A DNA stretch of 64,000 nt from Maribacter aquimaris (GTDB lineage: Bacteria > Bacteroidota > Bacteroidia > Flavobacteriales > Flavobacteriaceae): the NCBI RefSeq assembly GCF_014596745.1, contig NZ_JABTCF010000002.1:248001-312000 (forward strand), read 5' to 3'. Both the position numbers and the translations under genes were made by a program. Under the pieces are notes generated by a model that was not told the DNA's origin, did no database searches, and saw only the letters and a program-made list of their open reading frames with translations. Shown here one piece after another: positions 8,174 through 16,851 of the stretch (its first letter is position 1; each line of letters begins with the position of its first letter).

Positions 8174-10207
8174 TTAAAAGGATTGGTCTAGATCCAATTC
8201 AAAACAACCCTGTTCCCCAGTATAGTGGATGGGTAGTTTTCGTTGTGCACAAGTGGCTTTCCATCGATTTATATAGCTACGGTAATTACTTCCATCGGCA
8301 ATCACGGCCTTGGGTTGTAGGGTGTCAATGAGCCTCTCAAGATTTATTTTTGGGGATTGGGTCAACAACACATAATCGGGTTGCTTGTCCAATTGGGGAA
8401 ATACACCCAAACTATCGATTATAAGGAACTTTCCATTCTTCAGGTTGAAGGTATTTACGATTGGTTGAAAGTTTATAGCCGCGATATTTTCCCCTACCTT
8501 ATAATCGGTGACGATTTTTGCCGACGAAAGACTGTCCGTTGTATAAACGGTGAGATGTTCCCCAAAACGATGCATCACTATCGAATTCGTTGTTTGATGG
8601 GCCACCAAAAGTTGTTCCTTACGCTGGGTTTGGTGTTGCTTGTACATAGGCCAAATCTGTAAGGGGATAATACAAACAAGAACGGCACATAGTTTTCGGT
8701 AGGTGTATTGGTGCAAGAGCCAAATCAATGCAATTAAAAAGGCATAGGTCAAAACCAGTTGTACCAAATCAAAAGAAATATTCCGAAAAATAAAAGCCTC
8801 TTGTTGGGCTACCCAATCGATAACCGTGTTCATTAATCGAATCATAGTATTGTACAGGGTTATTAATTGGTCCGGCGCCAGGTCCATGAGCACCAAGGCA
8901 ATTACGATTATCCCCATGCCCAATATCAATCCTAGGAAAGGTACGATCAGGATATTGGATAGAAAGAAAAGCCCTGGAAATTGATGGAAGTAATACAGGC
9001 TGATGGGTAATACCCCGAGTTGGGCGGCAATACTGACAGAAAGCAATTGCCATATTTTCTTCGTCAACCAATGCTTGGGGCGCCATATTTTTTGTAAAAG
9101 GGGATATACCCATACAATTGCCAATACGGCGGCATAACTCATCTGAAAGCCAACATGGAACAAAAGTAGGGGGTTAATGACCAAGAGGATGAAAAACATG
9201 GATAAGGCAAGGATGTTGAACGTATTGCTCGGTCTGTTCAAGTAGAGGGCATATGCTACAAAAGAGAACATGGTTACCGCCCTGATCACTGATGCCGATA
9301 AACCGGCCAAAAAAGCAAAACCCCATAAAAGCACAACAATGACAAAGAGTTTTAATTCTTTTCCCTTTCGAAGTAGTTCCAGCGGTCGAAGAAGAAACTC
9401 CAAGAACAACAGGAGTATTCCGATATGCAGGCCAGAGACGGCCAGTATATGAACGGCACCCGCATTTTTATAAGCGTTATAGGTACTTTCCGATATATCA
9501 TTTCTTTGACCTAAAAATAGGGCTTGGATAATTCCATATTCATCCTTTCCAAAATTAGCCTGTTTAAGTTTGGTGCTGATGGTATTCCTCAAGGTGGTTA
9601 TACCCCCTAAAAAGGTCTTTTTCGGATGCTTTAATACGAACGAATTGTAGGGTCCCGTTTTTAATTGATGGTAGATTCCCTGTAGCTCCATGTAATTTTT
9701 ATAATCGAATTGATGTGGGTTCAAGGATGGGGTTATTTCCTCTTTTTTTGCCAGGACAACAAGTTCATCGTCTACGTTCATGGACTTTAGGGTTGAGTCT
9801 CTCGGTACAGTTAAGAGTATCTTTCCTGATACTTTGGTTGAATTCAATTCCAGTACGTCGGCAACAAATCGTTCTGAAAAAGACGAAGGGGCGAGTACTT
9901 GGGTCACCTTTAATTTCCATGTTTCTTCTTTAGGATCATGGACATTCGAATAATGATGAACGTCGTTTTTGGGTTGGGCAATACCAATGATAAACACCCC
10001 AAGACATAAGGTTGTTATAGCAGCGAATAGTCCGAAGACCGGTTTTTTGGGGTTCTTTTTCCCAAAAAACAGGAAACCAAGGATGGTAAGGGACAATAGG
10101 GTTAAGGTTAGGGGAAGTGAAACCCCCAAATCAAAAAAATAGCCAGTTGTAATCCCTAAGACCAAAAGCAGTGTCAGCTTTATAGGGATAAATTGCAACA
10201 GTTTCAT
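8174..10207 (-). CDS. comEC: ComEC/Rec2 family competence protein
   Basis: A 677-residue inner-membrane protein with N-terminal helices and an OB-like DUF4131 region (about 25-190), then the Competence membrane domain carrying AGAVHILAVSGLHIGILL (about 247-264), the family hallmark. ComEC forms the channel that passes single-stranded DNA into the cytoplasm during transformation. The C-terminal region (about 535-677) occupies the place of the beta-lactamase-like nuclease domain, but its HxHxDH metal motif is not visible; the equivalent strand reads YVLLTQSPKIN. It starts two bases after the NlpC/P60 gene, in the minus-strand envelope cluster. Confidence 0.92.
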   Translation of the reverse strand: MKLLQFIPIKLTLLLVLGITTGYFFDLGVSLPLTLTLLSLTILGFLFFGKKNPKKPVFGLFAAITTLCLGVFIIGIAQPKNDVHHYSNVHDPKEETWKLKVTQVLAPSSFSERFVADVLELNSTKVSGKILLTVPRDSTLKSMNVDDELVVLAKKEEITPSLNPHQFDYKNYMELQGIYHQLKTGPYNSFVLKHPKKTFLGGITTLRNTISTKLKQANFGKDEYGIIQALFLGQRNDISESTYNAYKNAGAVHILAVSGLHIGILLLFLEFLLRPLELLRKGKELKLFVIVVLLWGFAFLAGLSASVIRAVTMFSFVAYALYLNRPSNTFNILALSMFFILLVINPLLLFHVGFQMSYAAVLAIVWVYPLLQKIWRPKHWLTKKIWQLLSVSIAAQLGVLPISLYYFHQFPGLFFLSNILIVPFLGLILGMGIIVIALVLMDLAPDQLITLYNTMIRLMNTVIDWVAQQEAFIFRNISFDLVQLVLTYAFLIALIWLLHQYTYRKLCAVLVCIIPLQIWPMYKQHQTQRKEQLLVAHQTTNSIVMHRFGEHLTVYTTDSLSSAKIVTDYKVGENIAAINFQPIVNTFNLKNGKFLIIDSLGVFPQLDKQPDYVLLTQSPKINLERLIDTLQPKAVIADGSNYRSYINRWKATCAQRKLPIHYTGEQGCFELDLDQSF

Positions 10208-10209
10208 TC

Positions 10210-10767
10210 TTATAGCACCCTAGTTGCTTTTACGAAAGCATAATTCCAATATCCTTCACGCAGTGAGGAAACAATGACCCCTCGTGAGGTTGAGGCATGT
10301 ATAAATTTGATATCGTCATTATCAACAGCGACTACCAAGCCTACATGGTTTATTTTTTTTGCCTTGCGGGAGGTTTTAAAGAAGAGGAGGTCTCCTTTTT
10401 CAACTTGGTTTACCCGTATTCGTTTTCCTTGGTTGGCCATGGCTGAGGAAACCCTGGGAAGGGCTACATCGTTTTTCTTGAAGGCGACATAAAGAAGTCC
10501 GGAACAATCCATACCTTTTTTGGTCGTACCGCCATATTTGTAACGTACCCCCGAAAAAGTCAGGGCTGTATTGATGATCCTATTGACCTTGGATTCGGAT
10601 GAATGGTTTTCGGAGGCTTTGGTCAGGTTGTTATCCGCTTCAGACGAGGTGATTTCGGGAGAGGCTTCAACGGTGATTTTGCGCTCCCTGGAATAGGTGG
10701 TCTTTTTTTTGGCAACACAGCTGCTTAAAAAAAGAAGGAGTACAATAAAGGGTGATAATCTTTTCAT
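10210..10767 (-). CDS. NlpC/P60 (C40) family cell-wall peptidase, lipoprotein
   Basis: A 185-residue protein with a lipoprotein signal peptide (lipobox LSSC, Cys17) and a C-terminal NlpC/P60 domain (about 60-185). The catalytic residues appear as Cys88 (GMDCSGL), His141 (INHVGLV) and His157 (FIHAST). Such enzymes cleave gamma-D-Glu-diaminopimelate or related peptidoglycan stem bonds, here from the outer-membrane inner leaflet. A charged, low-complexity linker (about 20-60) separates the anchor from the domain. It lies between lpxB and comEC on the same strand with very short gaps, consistent with co-transcription. Confidence 0.92.
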   Translation of the reverse strand: MKRLSPFIVLLLFLSSCVAKKKTTYSRERKITVEASPEITSSEADNNLTKASENHSSESKVNRIINTALTFSGVRYKYGGTTKKGMDCSGLLYVAFKKNDVALPRVSSAMANQGKRIRVNQVEKGDLLFFKTSRKAKKINHVGLVVAVDNDDIKFIHASTSRGVIVSSLREGYWNYAFVKATRVL

Positions 10768-10800
10768 TCGGGGTAGGAAAATGGTCTATGAATCCCAAAT

Positions 10801-11913
10801 TTAAGCATTTTCTACAATTAGCTGGGCTACTTTACTGCTGGCGCCCCTACCACCCAACTTTTGTTCCAATTGGTCATAGGCTTTCAATTGGTCTTCACGG
10901 CTACTGCCTTCCAATATTTTGGCAAGCTCGTTTTTCAGGTTTTTGGTTGTCAGGTCATCTTGGATCAGTTCCCTAACGATTTCCTTATCCATAATCAGGT
11001 TTACCAAGGAAATATACTCTAGGGTAATGATGCGTTTCGCGATTTGATAAGATATCCAATTGGCCTTATAGCAAACGACCTGTGGTACTTTAAACAATGC
11101 GGTTTCCAAGGTTGCCGTACCGCTGGTGACCAATGCGGCATAGGATGCACTCAAAAGGGCATAGGTCTTATTGGAAACAAAACCTACATTGGTATTTTTT
11201 AAAAATGGGGCATAAAACTCGTTATCCAAACTTGGGGCCCCTGCGATAACAAAGTAATAATCGGGAAAATCGTCGGTTACCGAAAGCATGGTCATAAGCA
11301 TTTTTTTGACTTCCTGTTTACGACTACCCGGTAGCAGGGCGATGATGGGTTTGTCGTTATCAAGCTTATTCACTTCCCTAAATGACTTTTCGTCTATTTC
11401 ACTTCGATTTTCGATGGCATCGATTAAGGGGTGGCCTACAAAATGGACGGGAAAGTCATGTTTTTTTTCATAGAAATCCTTTTCGAAAGGAAGAATTACA
11501 TACATCGCATCGATGTTCTTTTTTATTTTATGGATCCGTCCTTCCCTTGAAGCCCAAATTTGGGGCGATATATAATAATTGGTGCTGAAACCCTGTTGTT
11601 TTGCCCATTCGGCAATGCGAAGGTTAAATCCGGAATAATCGATGAAAATGATGATGTCGGGGTTAAAGGTGGTAATGTCGTTTTTACAGAATTTGATGTT
11701 GGCAAAGATAGCGCCCAAGTTCATAATGACTTCAATAAATCCCATAAAGGCCATTTCCTTATAGTGCTTCACCAAAGTGCCACCGGCAGCTTCCATAAGA
11801 TCGCCACCCCAACATCTAATTTGGGCATCGGGATCTTTATGTTTCAATGCCTTGATCAAATTGGATCCATGAAGATCTCCGGATGCTTCCCCTGCGATGA
11901 TATAGTATTTCAT
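10801..11913 (-). CDS. lpxB: Lipid-A-disaccharide synthase
   Basis: A 370-residue GT19 glycosyltransferase that joins UDP-2,3-diacylglucosamine and lipid X to form the lipid A disaccharide at the inner membrane. The start at 11913 gives the characteristic N-terminus MKYYIIAGEASGDLHG; the open frame extends 17 codons upstream but this would overlap the neighbouring gene and is not conserved-looking. Further family motifs are FIDYSGFNLR, YYISPQIWAS, GHPLID, ALLPGSRKQEV and SGTATLE. The small membrane-protein gene stops two bases before the start, so the two are probably translationally coupled. Its presence shows the organism makes canonical lipid A. Confidence 0.96.
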   Translation of the reverse strand: MKYYIIAGEASGDLHGSNLIKALKHKDPDAQIRCWGGDLMEAAGGTLVKHYKEMAFMGFIEVIMNLGAIFANIKFCKNDITTFNPDIIIFIDYSGFNLRIAEWAKQQGFSTNYYISPQIWASREGRIHKIKKNIDAMYVILPFEKDFYEKKHDFPVHFVGHPLIDAIENRSEIDEKSFREVNKLDNDKPIIALLPGSRKQEVKKMLMTMLSVTDDFPDYYFVIAGAPSLDNEFYAPFLKNTNVGFVSNKTYALLSASYAALVTSGTATLETALFKVPQVVCYKANWISYQIAKRIITLEYISLVNLIMDKEIVRELIQDDLTTKNLKNELAKILEGSSREDQLKAYDQLEQKLGGRGASSKVAQLIVENA

Positions 11914-11914
11914 A

Positions 11915-12199
11915 TTAAAATACTTTGTAATAAAGAATGACCATTGCAGTAAGCAAAGTGGCAATTAAAACCCCTTTGGCACGTTGGTCCCTCCGTATTT
12001 TCAAAAATCCAAAAAAGGCTACCAGGTTCAGGATCGCACCAAGTGCCAACAGACTTCCCACATGTCCTTGTTTAATGGCGGCTTCAAAGGTTTCGGTAAT
12101 ACTGAAGTCAGAAAACAATACGATATAGGCTAAAGTGCCTATGGTATTGGCGATAAGGCCTATTATAAAGCCGATAATAATTTCTTTTTTAGTGTTCAT
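11915..12199 (-). CDS. Small three-helix membrane protein of unknown function
   Basis: A 94-residue protein with three predicted membrane segments (about 7-28, 47-65 and 74-92) and a short basic loop (KIRRDQRAKG) before the last. I do not recognise a functional family. Its stop lies one base from the lpxB start and it sits between surE and lpxB, an arrangement I recall from other Flavobacteriaceae, so it is likely real and co-transcribed with lpxB. An accessory role at the inner membrane is possible but not shown by the sequence. Confidence 0.75.
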   Translation of the reverse strand: MNTKKEIIIGFIIGLIANTIGTLAYIVLFSDFSITETFEAAIKQGHVGSLLALGAILNLVAFFGFLKIRRDQRAKGVLIATLLTAMVILYYKVF

Positions 12200-12313
12200 G
12201 GTTCAAATTTCAAGTACAAATTCAAGATTTGTCCAAATAGTTTTTTTCAATTGTACGAGTATGCCAAAATACAAAATACCTTTTACTCAAAAAGTACGTC
12301 CTGGAGGAAACAA

Positions 12314-13087
12314 TTAAAGGTCCCAACCATTCAGTTCCTGTATGGCATGATGCGCCGTTAGGTCGAATTGGGTGGGAACGATGGATATATAATCATTTGC
12401 CAAAGCCCATTCGTCGGTGTCTTCCCCTTTGTCGAGAAGTTCAAATTCACCGGTAAGCCAATAATATTCCTTACCCCTGGGGTTTGTTCGTTTGTCAAAT
12501 TTTTCTTTCCAGTTTGCCCGGGCCTGTCGGCATATTTTTATTCCTTTTGGCAGTCTTCGGTCTATTTTGGGTATGTTCACATTGAGAACCACACCTTTGG
12601 GAATTTTGTTTTTAAGGGCCCCGTTAACGATGCTTATGATAGCTTCCTTGGCCGATTCAAAATCGGCATCCCAGGAATAGTCGCATAAGGAAAATCCAAT
12701 GGCCGGGACCCCTTCGATACCGGCTTCGATGGCAGCACTCATAGTTCCCGAGTAAATAACGTTGATCGATGCATTCGAACCATGGTTTATACCACTGATG
12801 CAAATGTCGGGTTTACGGTCCAAAATTTCCTGAAGGGCAAGTTTTACACAATCAGCGGGTGTGCCACTGCAGCTGTATTCGACCAGGGCGCCATCGGTTT
12901 GGTCTATATCTGCCTTTGAGGAATACAAGGTATTGTCGACGGTAATGGCATGTCCCATGCCGGATTGCGGACTGTCAGGTGCGACAACAACGACCTCCCC
13001 GATTTCAGACATAAAACGTATCAAAGCCCGCAGTCCTGGGGCGGTAATACCATCGTCATTGGTCACAAGGATAAGGGGTTTTTCCAT
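12314..13087 (-). CDS. surE: 5'/3'-nucleotidase SurE
   Basis: A 257-residue survival protein E: a metal-dependent phosphatase acting on nucleoside 5'- and 3'-monophosphates. The chosen start gives MEKPLILVTNDDGITAPG, whose adjacent Asp-Asp binds the metal; the 17-codon upstream extension is not typical. Conserved elements VVAPDSPQSGMGHAIT, CSGTPADCVKLAL and ISGINHGSNASINVIYSGT are all visible. It diverges from the carboxy-terminal protease gene with about 200 bases between them. The gap to the downstream small membrane protein (114 bases) contains no clear terminator, so partial read-through into lpxB is possible. Confidence 0.95.
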   Translation of the reverse strand: MEKPLILVTNDDGITAPGLRALIRFMSEIGEVVVVAPDSPQSGMGHAITVDNTLYSSKADIDQTDGALVEYSCSGTPADCVKLALQEILDRKPDICISGINHGSNASINVIYSGTMSAAIEAGIEGVPAIGFSLCDYSWDADFESAKEAIISIVNGALKNKIPKGVVLNVNIPKIDRRLPKGIKICRQARANWKEKFDKRTNPRGKEYYWLTGEFELLDKGEDTDEWALANDYISIVPTQFDLTAHHAIQELNGWDL

Positions 13088-13291
13088 ATCACATACTTTA
13101 TTAGGTAAAAATACGTTTAAAAAAACAGAAGTTCCCAAATGGTGTTTAACAAAAATTTAATGTCACGGACTTAAGTGCTGGCACGGTTTTTTCAGTATAT
13201 TAGGGAATCTGATTGACCCATTCGCAGGTTAATGTGGAATCTAAAAATTTAGAAAAAGAAAAGGTTATTAATAAATAACAAAGAATATTTT

Positions 13292-15487
13292 ATGAGAAGG
13301 AACTTGGCCTATGCCCTAACCGTGATGCTTGTTGCAGTCGCATCTTGCAGTTTCACCAATAAATCCTATGAGTTTGAGGGTGATGACAAGGATAAATTGT
13401 TGTTGGACCTGATTACGTATGTTTTGGAAAAAGGGCATTACGAACCCAAACAGATCGATGATGATTTTTCGGTGAATGTATTTGAGGATTTTATCGATGT
13501 CCTTGATCCTACAAAAAGATACTTCTTACAGAGTGATATCATGGATTTTGAAAAGTATAAATTTCAAATCGATGATCAAATCAACAATACCGACATCACT
13601 TTCTTTAACGTGGTCTACAACCGGCTCATAGAACGGATGAACGATGCAAAATTAATCTACAAGGAAGTATTGGATGTTCCTTTTGATTATTCCGTTGAGG
13701 AAAGCATTAGTATAAAATATGAGGACGAACCTTTTGCCGCTTCCAGGGAGGAGCTTAAGGAACGATGGAGAAAACAATTGAAGTATGCTACCTTAGGTAC
13801 CTATGACTCTAAACTGACCCAATCTGCAAAACAGCCAAAGATTTCCAAAAAGGTAAAAAACGAACAGGTTGAAACGACCGTAGAGCATCCTGGTATTTCA
13901 GACGAGGAATTGGGGAAGGCACTAACACCGGAAGAAGCGGAAAAAGAAGCAAGGGAGACAACAAAGAAAACCTTGGATGAGTTTTTTGATTTTATCGATG
14001 ATTTGGAACGTAAGGATTGGTTTGTACAATATATCAATACCATTGTTGATGAATTTGACCCCCACACCTATTATTTTGCTCCTGAGGATAAGGAAAAGTT
14101 TGATGTGAGCATGTCGGGTAAATTTGAGGGTATCGGAGCGCGATTGCAAAAGAAACCCGAAGGGGCCAAGATCGTGGAAATCATTTCGGGTGGACCGGTT
14201 TGGAGAGACCAGCGTATGGAAGTTGGTGATGAGATCATCCGGGTAGGCCAAGATGGTAATGATCCTGTAGACATTGTAGGCATGCGATTGGATGATGCCA
14301 TTAAATTGATCAAAGGCCCAGAAGGTACCGTAGTTGATTTAACAGTACGGAAAGTCGATGGTTCGATCGAGGTCATTTCTTTGACAAGGGATGTGGTTGA
14401 ATTGGAGGAATCCTATGCCAAATCTGCCAGTATCATAAAAGGGGACCAAAAATTCGGTCTTATCGATCTTCCTAAATTTTATGTCGATTTCAATGATTAT
14501 TCTGAACGGAATGCAGCGACCGATGTAGCCAAGGAGGTTGATCGTTTAAAGGAGGAAGGCGTTGAGGGATTGATTCTTGATTTACGTGATAATGGAGGTG
14601 GTTCATTGAAAACAGTTGTTGAAATGGCCGGATTGTTCATTAAGGATGGTCCGATAGTACAAGTGCGGTCCAATGGAAAAGGCAAGGATGTTTATGACGA
14701 CAAGGATGAGCGCATTCAATGGGACGGACCTTTAGTGATCTTGGTCAATGAGTTATCAGCTTCGGCTTCCGAAATTTTGGCAGCTGCCATGCAGGATTAT
14801 AAACGGGCCATAGTTATTGGTAGTAAGCAGACCTTTGGTAAAGGAACGGTCCAAAATGTGATTCCTTTGGAAAATATTGTACGAAGCAATGAGCATGGCG
14901 ATTTAGGGGCCATAAAGTTAACGACCCAGAAGTTTTATAGGATCAATGGTGGCTCTACCCAGTTGGAAGGCGTGAAAAGTGATGTTGTAGTACCGGATAA
15001 GTATAGCTATATCGATTTGGGTGAAAGGGATCAATCGAATCCATTGAAATGGGATAAGATCACCCCAGCGGAGTATAAAATATGGAACGGGTATATCGAT
15101 TATGAGCAAACCATAGCCAACAGTGAAAAGCGGATGGCAGCAAACCCTCAAATAAAATTAATCGAGGAAAATGCCAAATGGATCAAAGATCAACAGGATG
15201 AAAATCTTATTTCATTGAACTATGATGTTTATAAAGAAGAAGAGACTAAAGACAAGAAAAAATCCGATTACTTTAAATCATTGACCGAATACGATTCTAA
15301 ATTGACTTTTGGATCATTGAAGTATGAGGAGGAATTGTTTACCAAAGATGAGGACTTAAGGGAGAAGAGAGACCGTTGGCACAAGAATTTAGCCAAGGAC
15401 GTTTATGTGGAAGAGGCCGTGAATGTATTGCAAGACCTTAAGGGCAATAACCTGAAGCATGCCAAATTGGCTAGTGTGAAGGGGTAG
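13292..15487 (+). CDS. Carboxy-terminal processing protease (S41, Prc/Tsp type)
   Basis: A 731-residue periplasmic serine protease with an N-terminal signal that looks like a lipoprotein signal (VAVASC, Cys19). A helical N-terminal domain, a PDZ domain (about 275-355, around GKFEGIGARL and VGDEIIRVGQ) and the S41 catalytic core follow. The Ser-Lys dyad is Ser491 (LSASASEIL) and Lys517 (TFGKGTVQ), matching E. coli Prc. The C-terminal helical DUF3340-like region is present (about 560-700). Prc-type enzymes degrade or trim envelope proteins from the C-terminus. An acidic linker rich in Glu and Lys lies around 185-225. A strong terminator ends the transcript. Confidence 0.94.
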   Translation: MRRNLAYALTVMLVAVASCSFTNKSYEFEGDDKDKLLLDLITYVLEKGHYEPKQIDDDFSVNVFEDFIDVLDPTKRYFLQSDIMDFEKYKFQIDDQINNTDITFFNVVYNRLIERMNDAKLIYKEVLDVPFDYSVEESISIKYEDEPFAASREELKERWRKQLKYATLGTYDSKLTQSAKQPKISKKVKNEQVETTVEHPGISDEELGKALTPEEAEKEARETTKKTLDEFFDFIDDLERKDWFVQYINTIVDEFDPHTYYFAPEDKEKFDVSMSGKFEGIGARLQKKPEGAKIVEIISGGPVWRDQRMEVGDEIIRVGQDGNDPVDIVGMRLDDAIKLIKGPEGTVVDLTVRKVDGSIEVISLTRDVVELEESYAKSASIIKGDQKFGLIDLPKFYVDFNDYSERNAATDVAKEVDRLKEEGVEGLILDLRDNGGGSLKTVVEMAGLFIKDGPIVQVRSNGKGKDVYDDKDERIQWDGPLVILVNELSASASEILAAAMQDYKRAIVIGSKQTFGKGTVQNVIPLENIVRSNEHGDLGAIKLTTQKFYRINGGSTQLEGVKSDVVVPDKYSYIDLGERDQSNPLKWDKITPAEYKIWNGYIDYEQTIANSEKRMAANPQIKLIEENAKWIKDQQDENLISLNYDVYKEEETKDKKKSDYFKSLTEYDSKLTFGSLKYEEELFTKDEDLREKRDRWHKNLAKDVYVEEAVNVLQDLKGNNLKHAKLASVKG

Positions 15488-15513
15488 AAAGCTTAATAAA
15501 TACTATTGTTTAT

Positions 15514-15544
15514 AAACCCTGACCGTTAGCGTCAGGGTTTTTTT
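15514..15544 (+). terminator. Rho-independent terminator after the S41 protease gene
   Basis: A perfect 10-bp stem (AAACCCTGAC, 514-523, with GTCAGGGTTT, 531-540) and a seven-base loop are followed by a T run, 27 bases after the stop codon. It separates the protease gene from the repeat island. Confidence 0.92.
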
Positions 15545-15693
15545 GTGCTCTTGATTATCGTAGAAATACGGTATGCCCTACCTCGTCCATCCTACAATGG
15601 GATATATCTATTTTTCGCGCCACGAATAACTTGTATGAATGTTTTTTGGGGAGTAGTGGAAGGTTGTTGTATCAAGAGTTGCTATAAATAAAA
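15545..15693. other. Gene-free spacer before the repeat island
   Basis: About 150 bases between the terminator and the first repeat core. Short open frames occur but none has a recognisable product, start signal or domain. I see no promoter matching the Bacteroidota consensus and no convincing hairpin. Confidence 0.5.
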
Positions 15694-16226
15694 TGTCAGG
15701 TCGAGCGCAGTCGAGAACTAATAAAAAGATATAAGGATAGACAATGTAAGTTCGAGTGCAATGGGGAACCCGTCAAAATGATAGAATTGGCCTGTCAGGT
15801 CGAGCGCAGTGGTGAACTTGTCATAATGATAGAATTAGCTTGTCAGGTCGAGCGCAGTCGAGACCTCATTCATAAAGAAAGGGCCGATCAATTATCAAAT
15901 CTAGCGCAGTCGAGAACTAATAAAAAGATATAAGGATAGACAATGTAAGGTCAAGCGCAGATGGGAACTCGTTTAGGTAATAGAAGAACCGGACTGTCAG
16001 TACGAGCGCAGTGGTGAACTTGTTAGAATGATAGAATTAGCCTGTCAGTTCGAGCGCAGTCGAGACCTCATTCATAAAGTAAGAAGAACCGATCAATTAT
16101 CAAATCTAGCGCAGTCGAGAACTAATTTAAAAGATATAAGGATAGACAATGTAAGTTCGAGTGCAGATGGGAACCCGTCAAGATGATAGAGGAACCGGAC
16201 TTTCAGTACGAGCGCAGTCGAGAACC
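15694..16226 (+). repeat. Higher-order tandem repeat, block 1 (about 200-bp units)
   Basis: Imperfect tandem array. The reference position of the unit, TGTCAG(G/T)TCGAGCGCAG followed by TCGAGACC, is at 15841 and 16043 (period 202), preceded by a partial unit from 15694 and followed by one ending at 16226. Each unit holds four related subunits about 50 bp apart: GGTCGAGCGCAGTCGAGACC, CTAGCGCAGTCGAGAAC, TTCGAGTGCAGATGGGAAC and GTCGAGCGCAGTGGTGAAC. About 11 cores can be counted. The inter-core stretches also recur every fourth core, for example GATATAAGGATAGACAATGT. No open reading frame runs through the block. Confidence 0.93.
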
Positions 16227-16239
16227 AAAAACCTATTAG

Positions 16240-16365
16240 GTTTATATACTGGAATGCAAAAACGGCCTACGGTACACGGGTAGTACCAACTACTTGGGCA
16301 GAGGTTTCGATGAACATCAGTTCGAGAGTAAGAAGACCTGTTTCACCTTAAAGTGTAAACCTTGA
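16240..16365 (+). pseudogene. GIY-YIG nuclease relic (N-terminal part only)
   Basis: A 41-codon open stretch reads VYILECKNGLRYTGSTNYL and continues GRGFDEHQFESKK to a TGA at 16363-16365. This matches the GIY-YIG core pattern (YIL.C..G..YTG.T..L..R...H) of UvrC/Slx1-type single-domain nucleases. The usual start residues are missing (a TAG lies directly upstream at 16237) and the C-terminal half with the catalytic Glu is absent, so it cannot encode a full enzyme. Repeat cores in opposite orientations lie on its two sides (about 16204-16226 and 16368-16394). Identification is by eye from motif pattern. Confidence 0.62.
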
Positions 16366-16367
16366 TG

Positions 16368-16394
16368 GAGGTCTCGACTGCGCTCGACCTGACA
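16368..16394 (-). repeat. Inverted copy of the repeat core (left arm of a 27-bp perfect inverted repeat)
   Basis: This is the only copy of the core on the opposite strand inside the island. Its reverse complement is identical over 27 bases to 16852-16878, which opens repeat block 2. The two arms bracket 457 bases that contain the cas2 relic. It also forms an imperfect inverted pair with the last core of block 1, bracketing the GIY-YIG relic. Confidence 0.93.
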
Positions 16395-16495
16395 AACGAA
16401 GACTTATGGTGATGTGAAGGACACTTACGCAGTTGTAATGACAAATGAAAAGATTTTGGTATTCCCATTTTTGTGATTATGCCGAGAGCAATAAG

Positions 16496-16842
16496 ATGGA
16501 TACAAACCGATTTAGCCGTATAAACCAGTATAGAAGTATGTGGGTACTTTATTGTTTGATTTACCGACAGAAACACGAACCGATCGTAAGATAGCGACAC
16601 GATTCCGGAAAAATCTATTGGATGTTGGATTTACGATGTTCCAATTTAGTATATACCTACGTTTTTGCCCTAGTCGCGAAAATGCCGGGGTACATATAAA
16701 AGGAACGAAATCCAACCTGCCAATAAAAAGCAAGCTCTGCATTATGCAGATTACCGACAAGCAATTTGGGATGATCGAATTGTTCCACGGTCAGAAAGAA
16801 GCAGCATCCGAAACCCCTACCCAACAATTGGAACTTTTTTAG
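16496..16842 (+). pseudogene. cas2: CRISPR-associated endonuclease Cas2, apparently frameshifted
   Basis: The frame from the GTG at 16540 encodes a Cas2 of the type II (Bacteroidota) kind: LLFDLPTETRTDRKIATRF, then LLDVGFTMFQFSIYLRFCPS, RENAGVHIKGTK, MQITDKQFGMIELFHGQ and the typical end PTQQLELF. The expected N-terminus of this family is present just upstream in another frame from ATG 16496 (MDTNRFSRINQYRSMWVL). The frames join at about 16549, where restoring one base would give the usual MWVLVLFDLPTET. So one base seems to have been lost, or the sequence has an error; use of the GTG start would yield a 100-residue protein missing part of strand beta-1. No cas1, cas9 or CRISPR array accompanies it. 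Repeat block 2 begins ten bases after the stop. Confidence 0.85.
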
Positions 16843-16851
16843 CATACAGAA

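Noticed and set aside
11914-11964. Upstream start for lpxB
   Set aside because: It would add 17 residues not seen in LpxB, which begins directly with MKYYIIAGEASGD, and would overlap the upstream gene.
13088-13138. Upstream start for surE
   Set aside because: The added residues precede the conserved MEKPLILVTNDDG start and have no SurE counterpart.
16395-16495. cas1 or cas9 remnant upstream of cas2
   Set aside because: All three plus-strand frames were read by eye; the longest piece (TKTYGDVKDTYAVVMTNEK) shows no Cas1 or Cas9 motif that I recognise.
16540-16560. Programmed frameshift in cas2
   Set aside because: There is no slippery heptamer with a downstream structure; a single-base deletion explains the break more simply.
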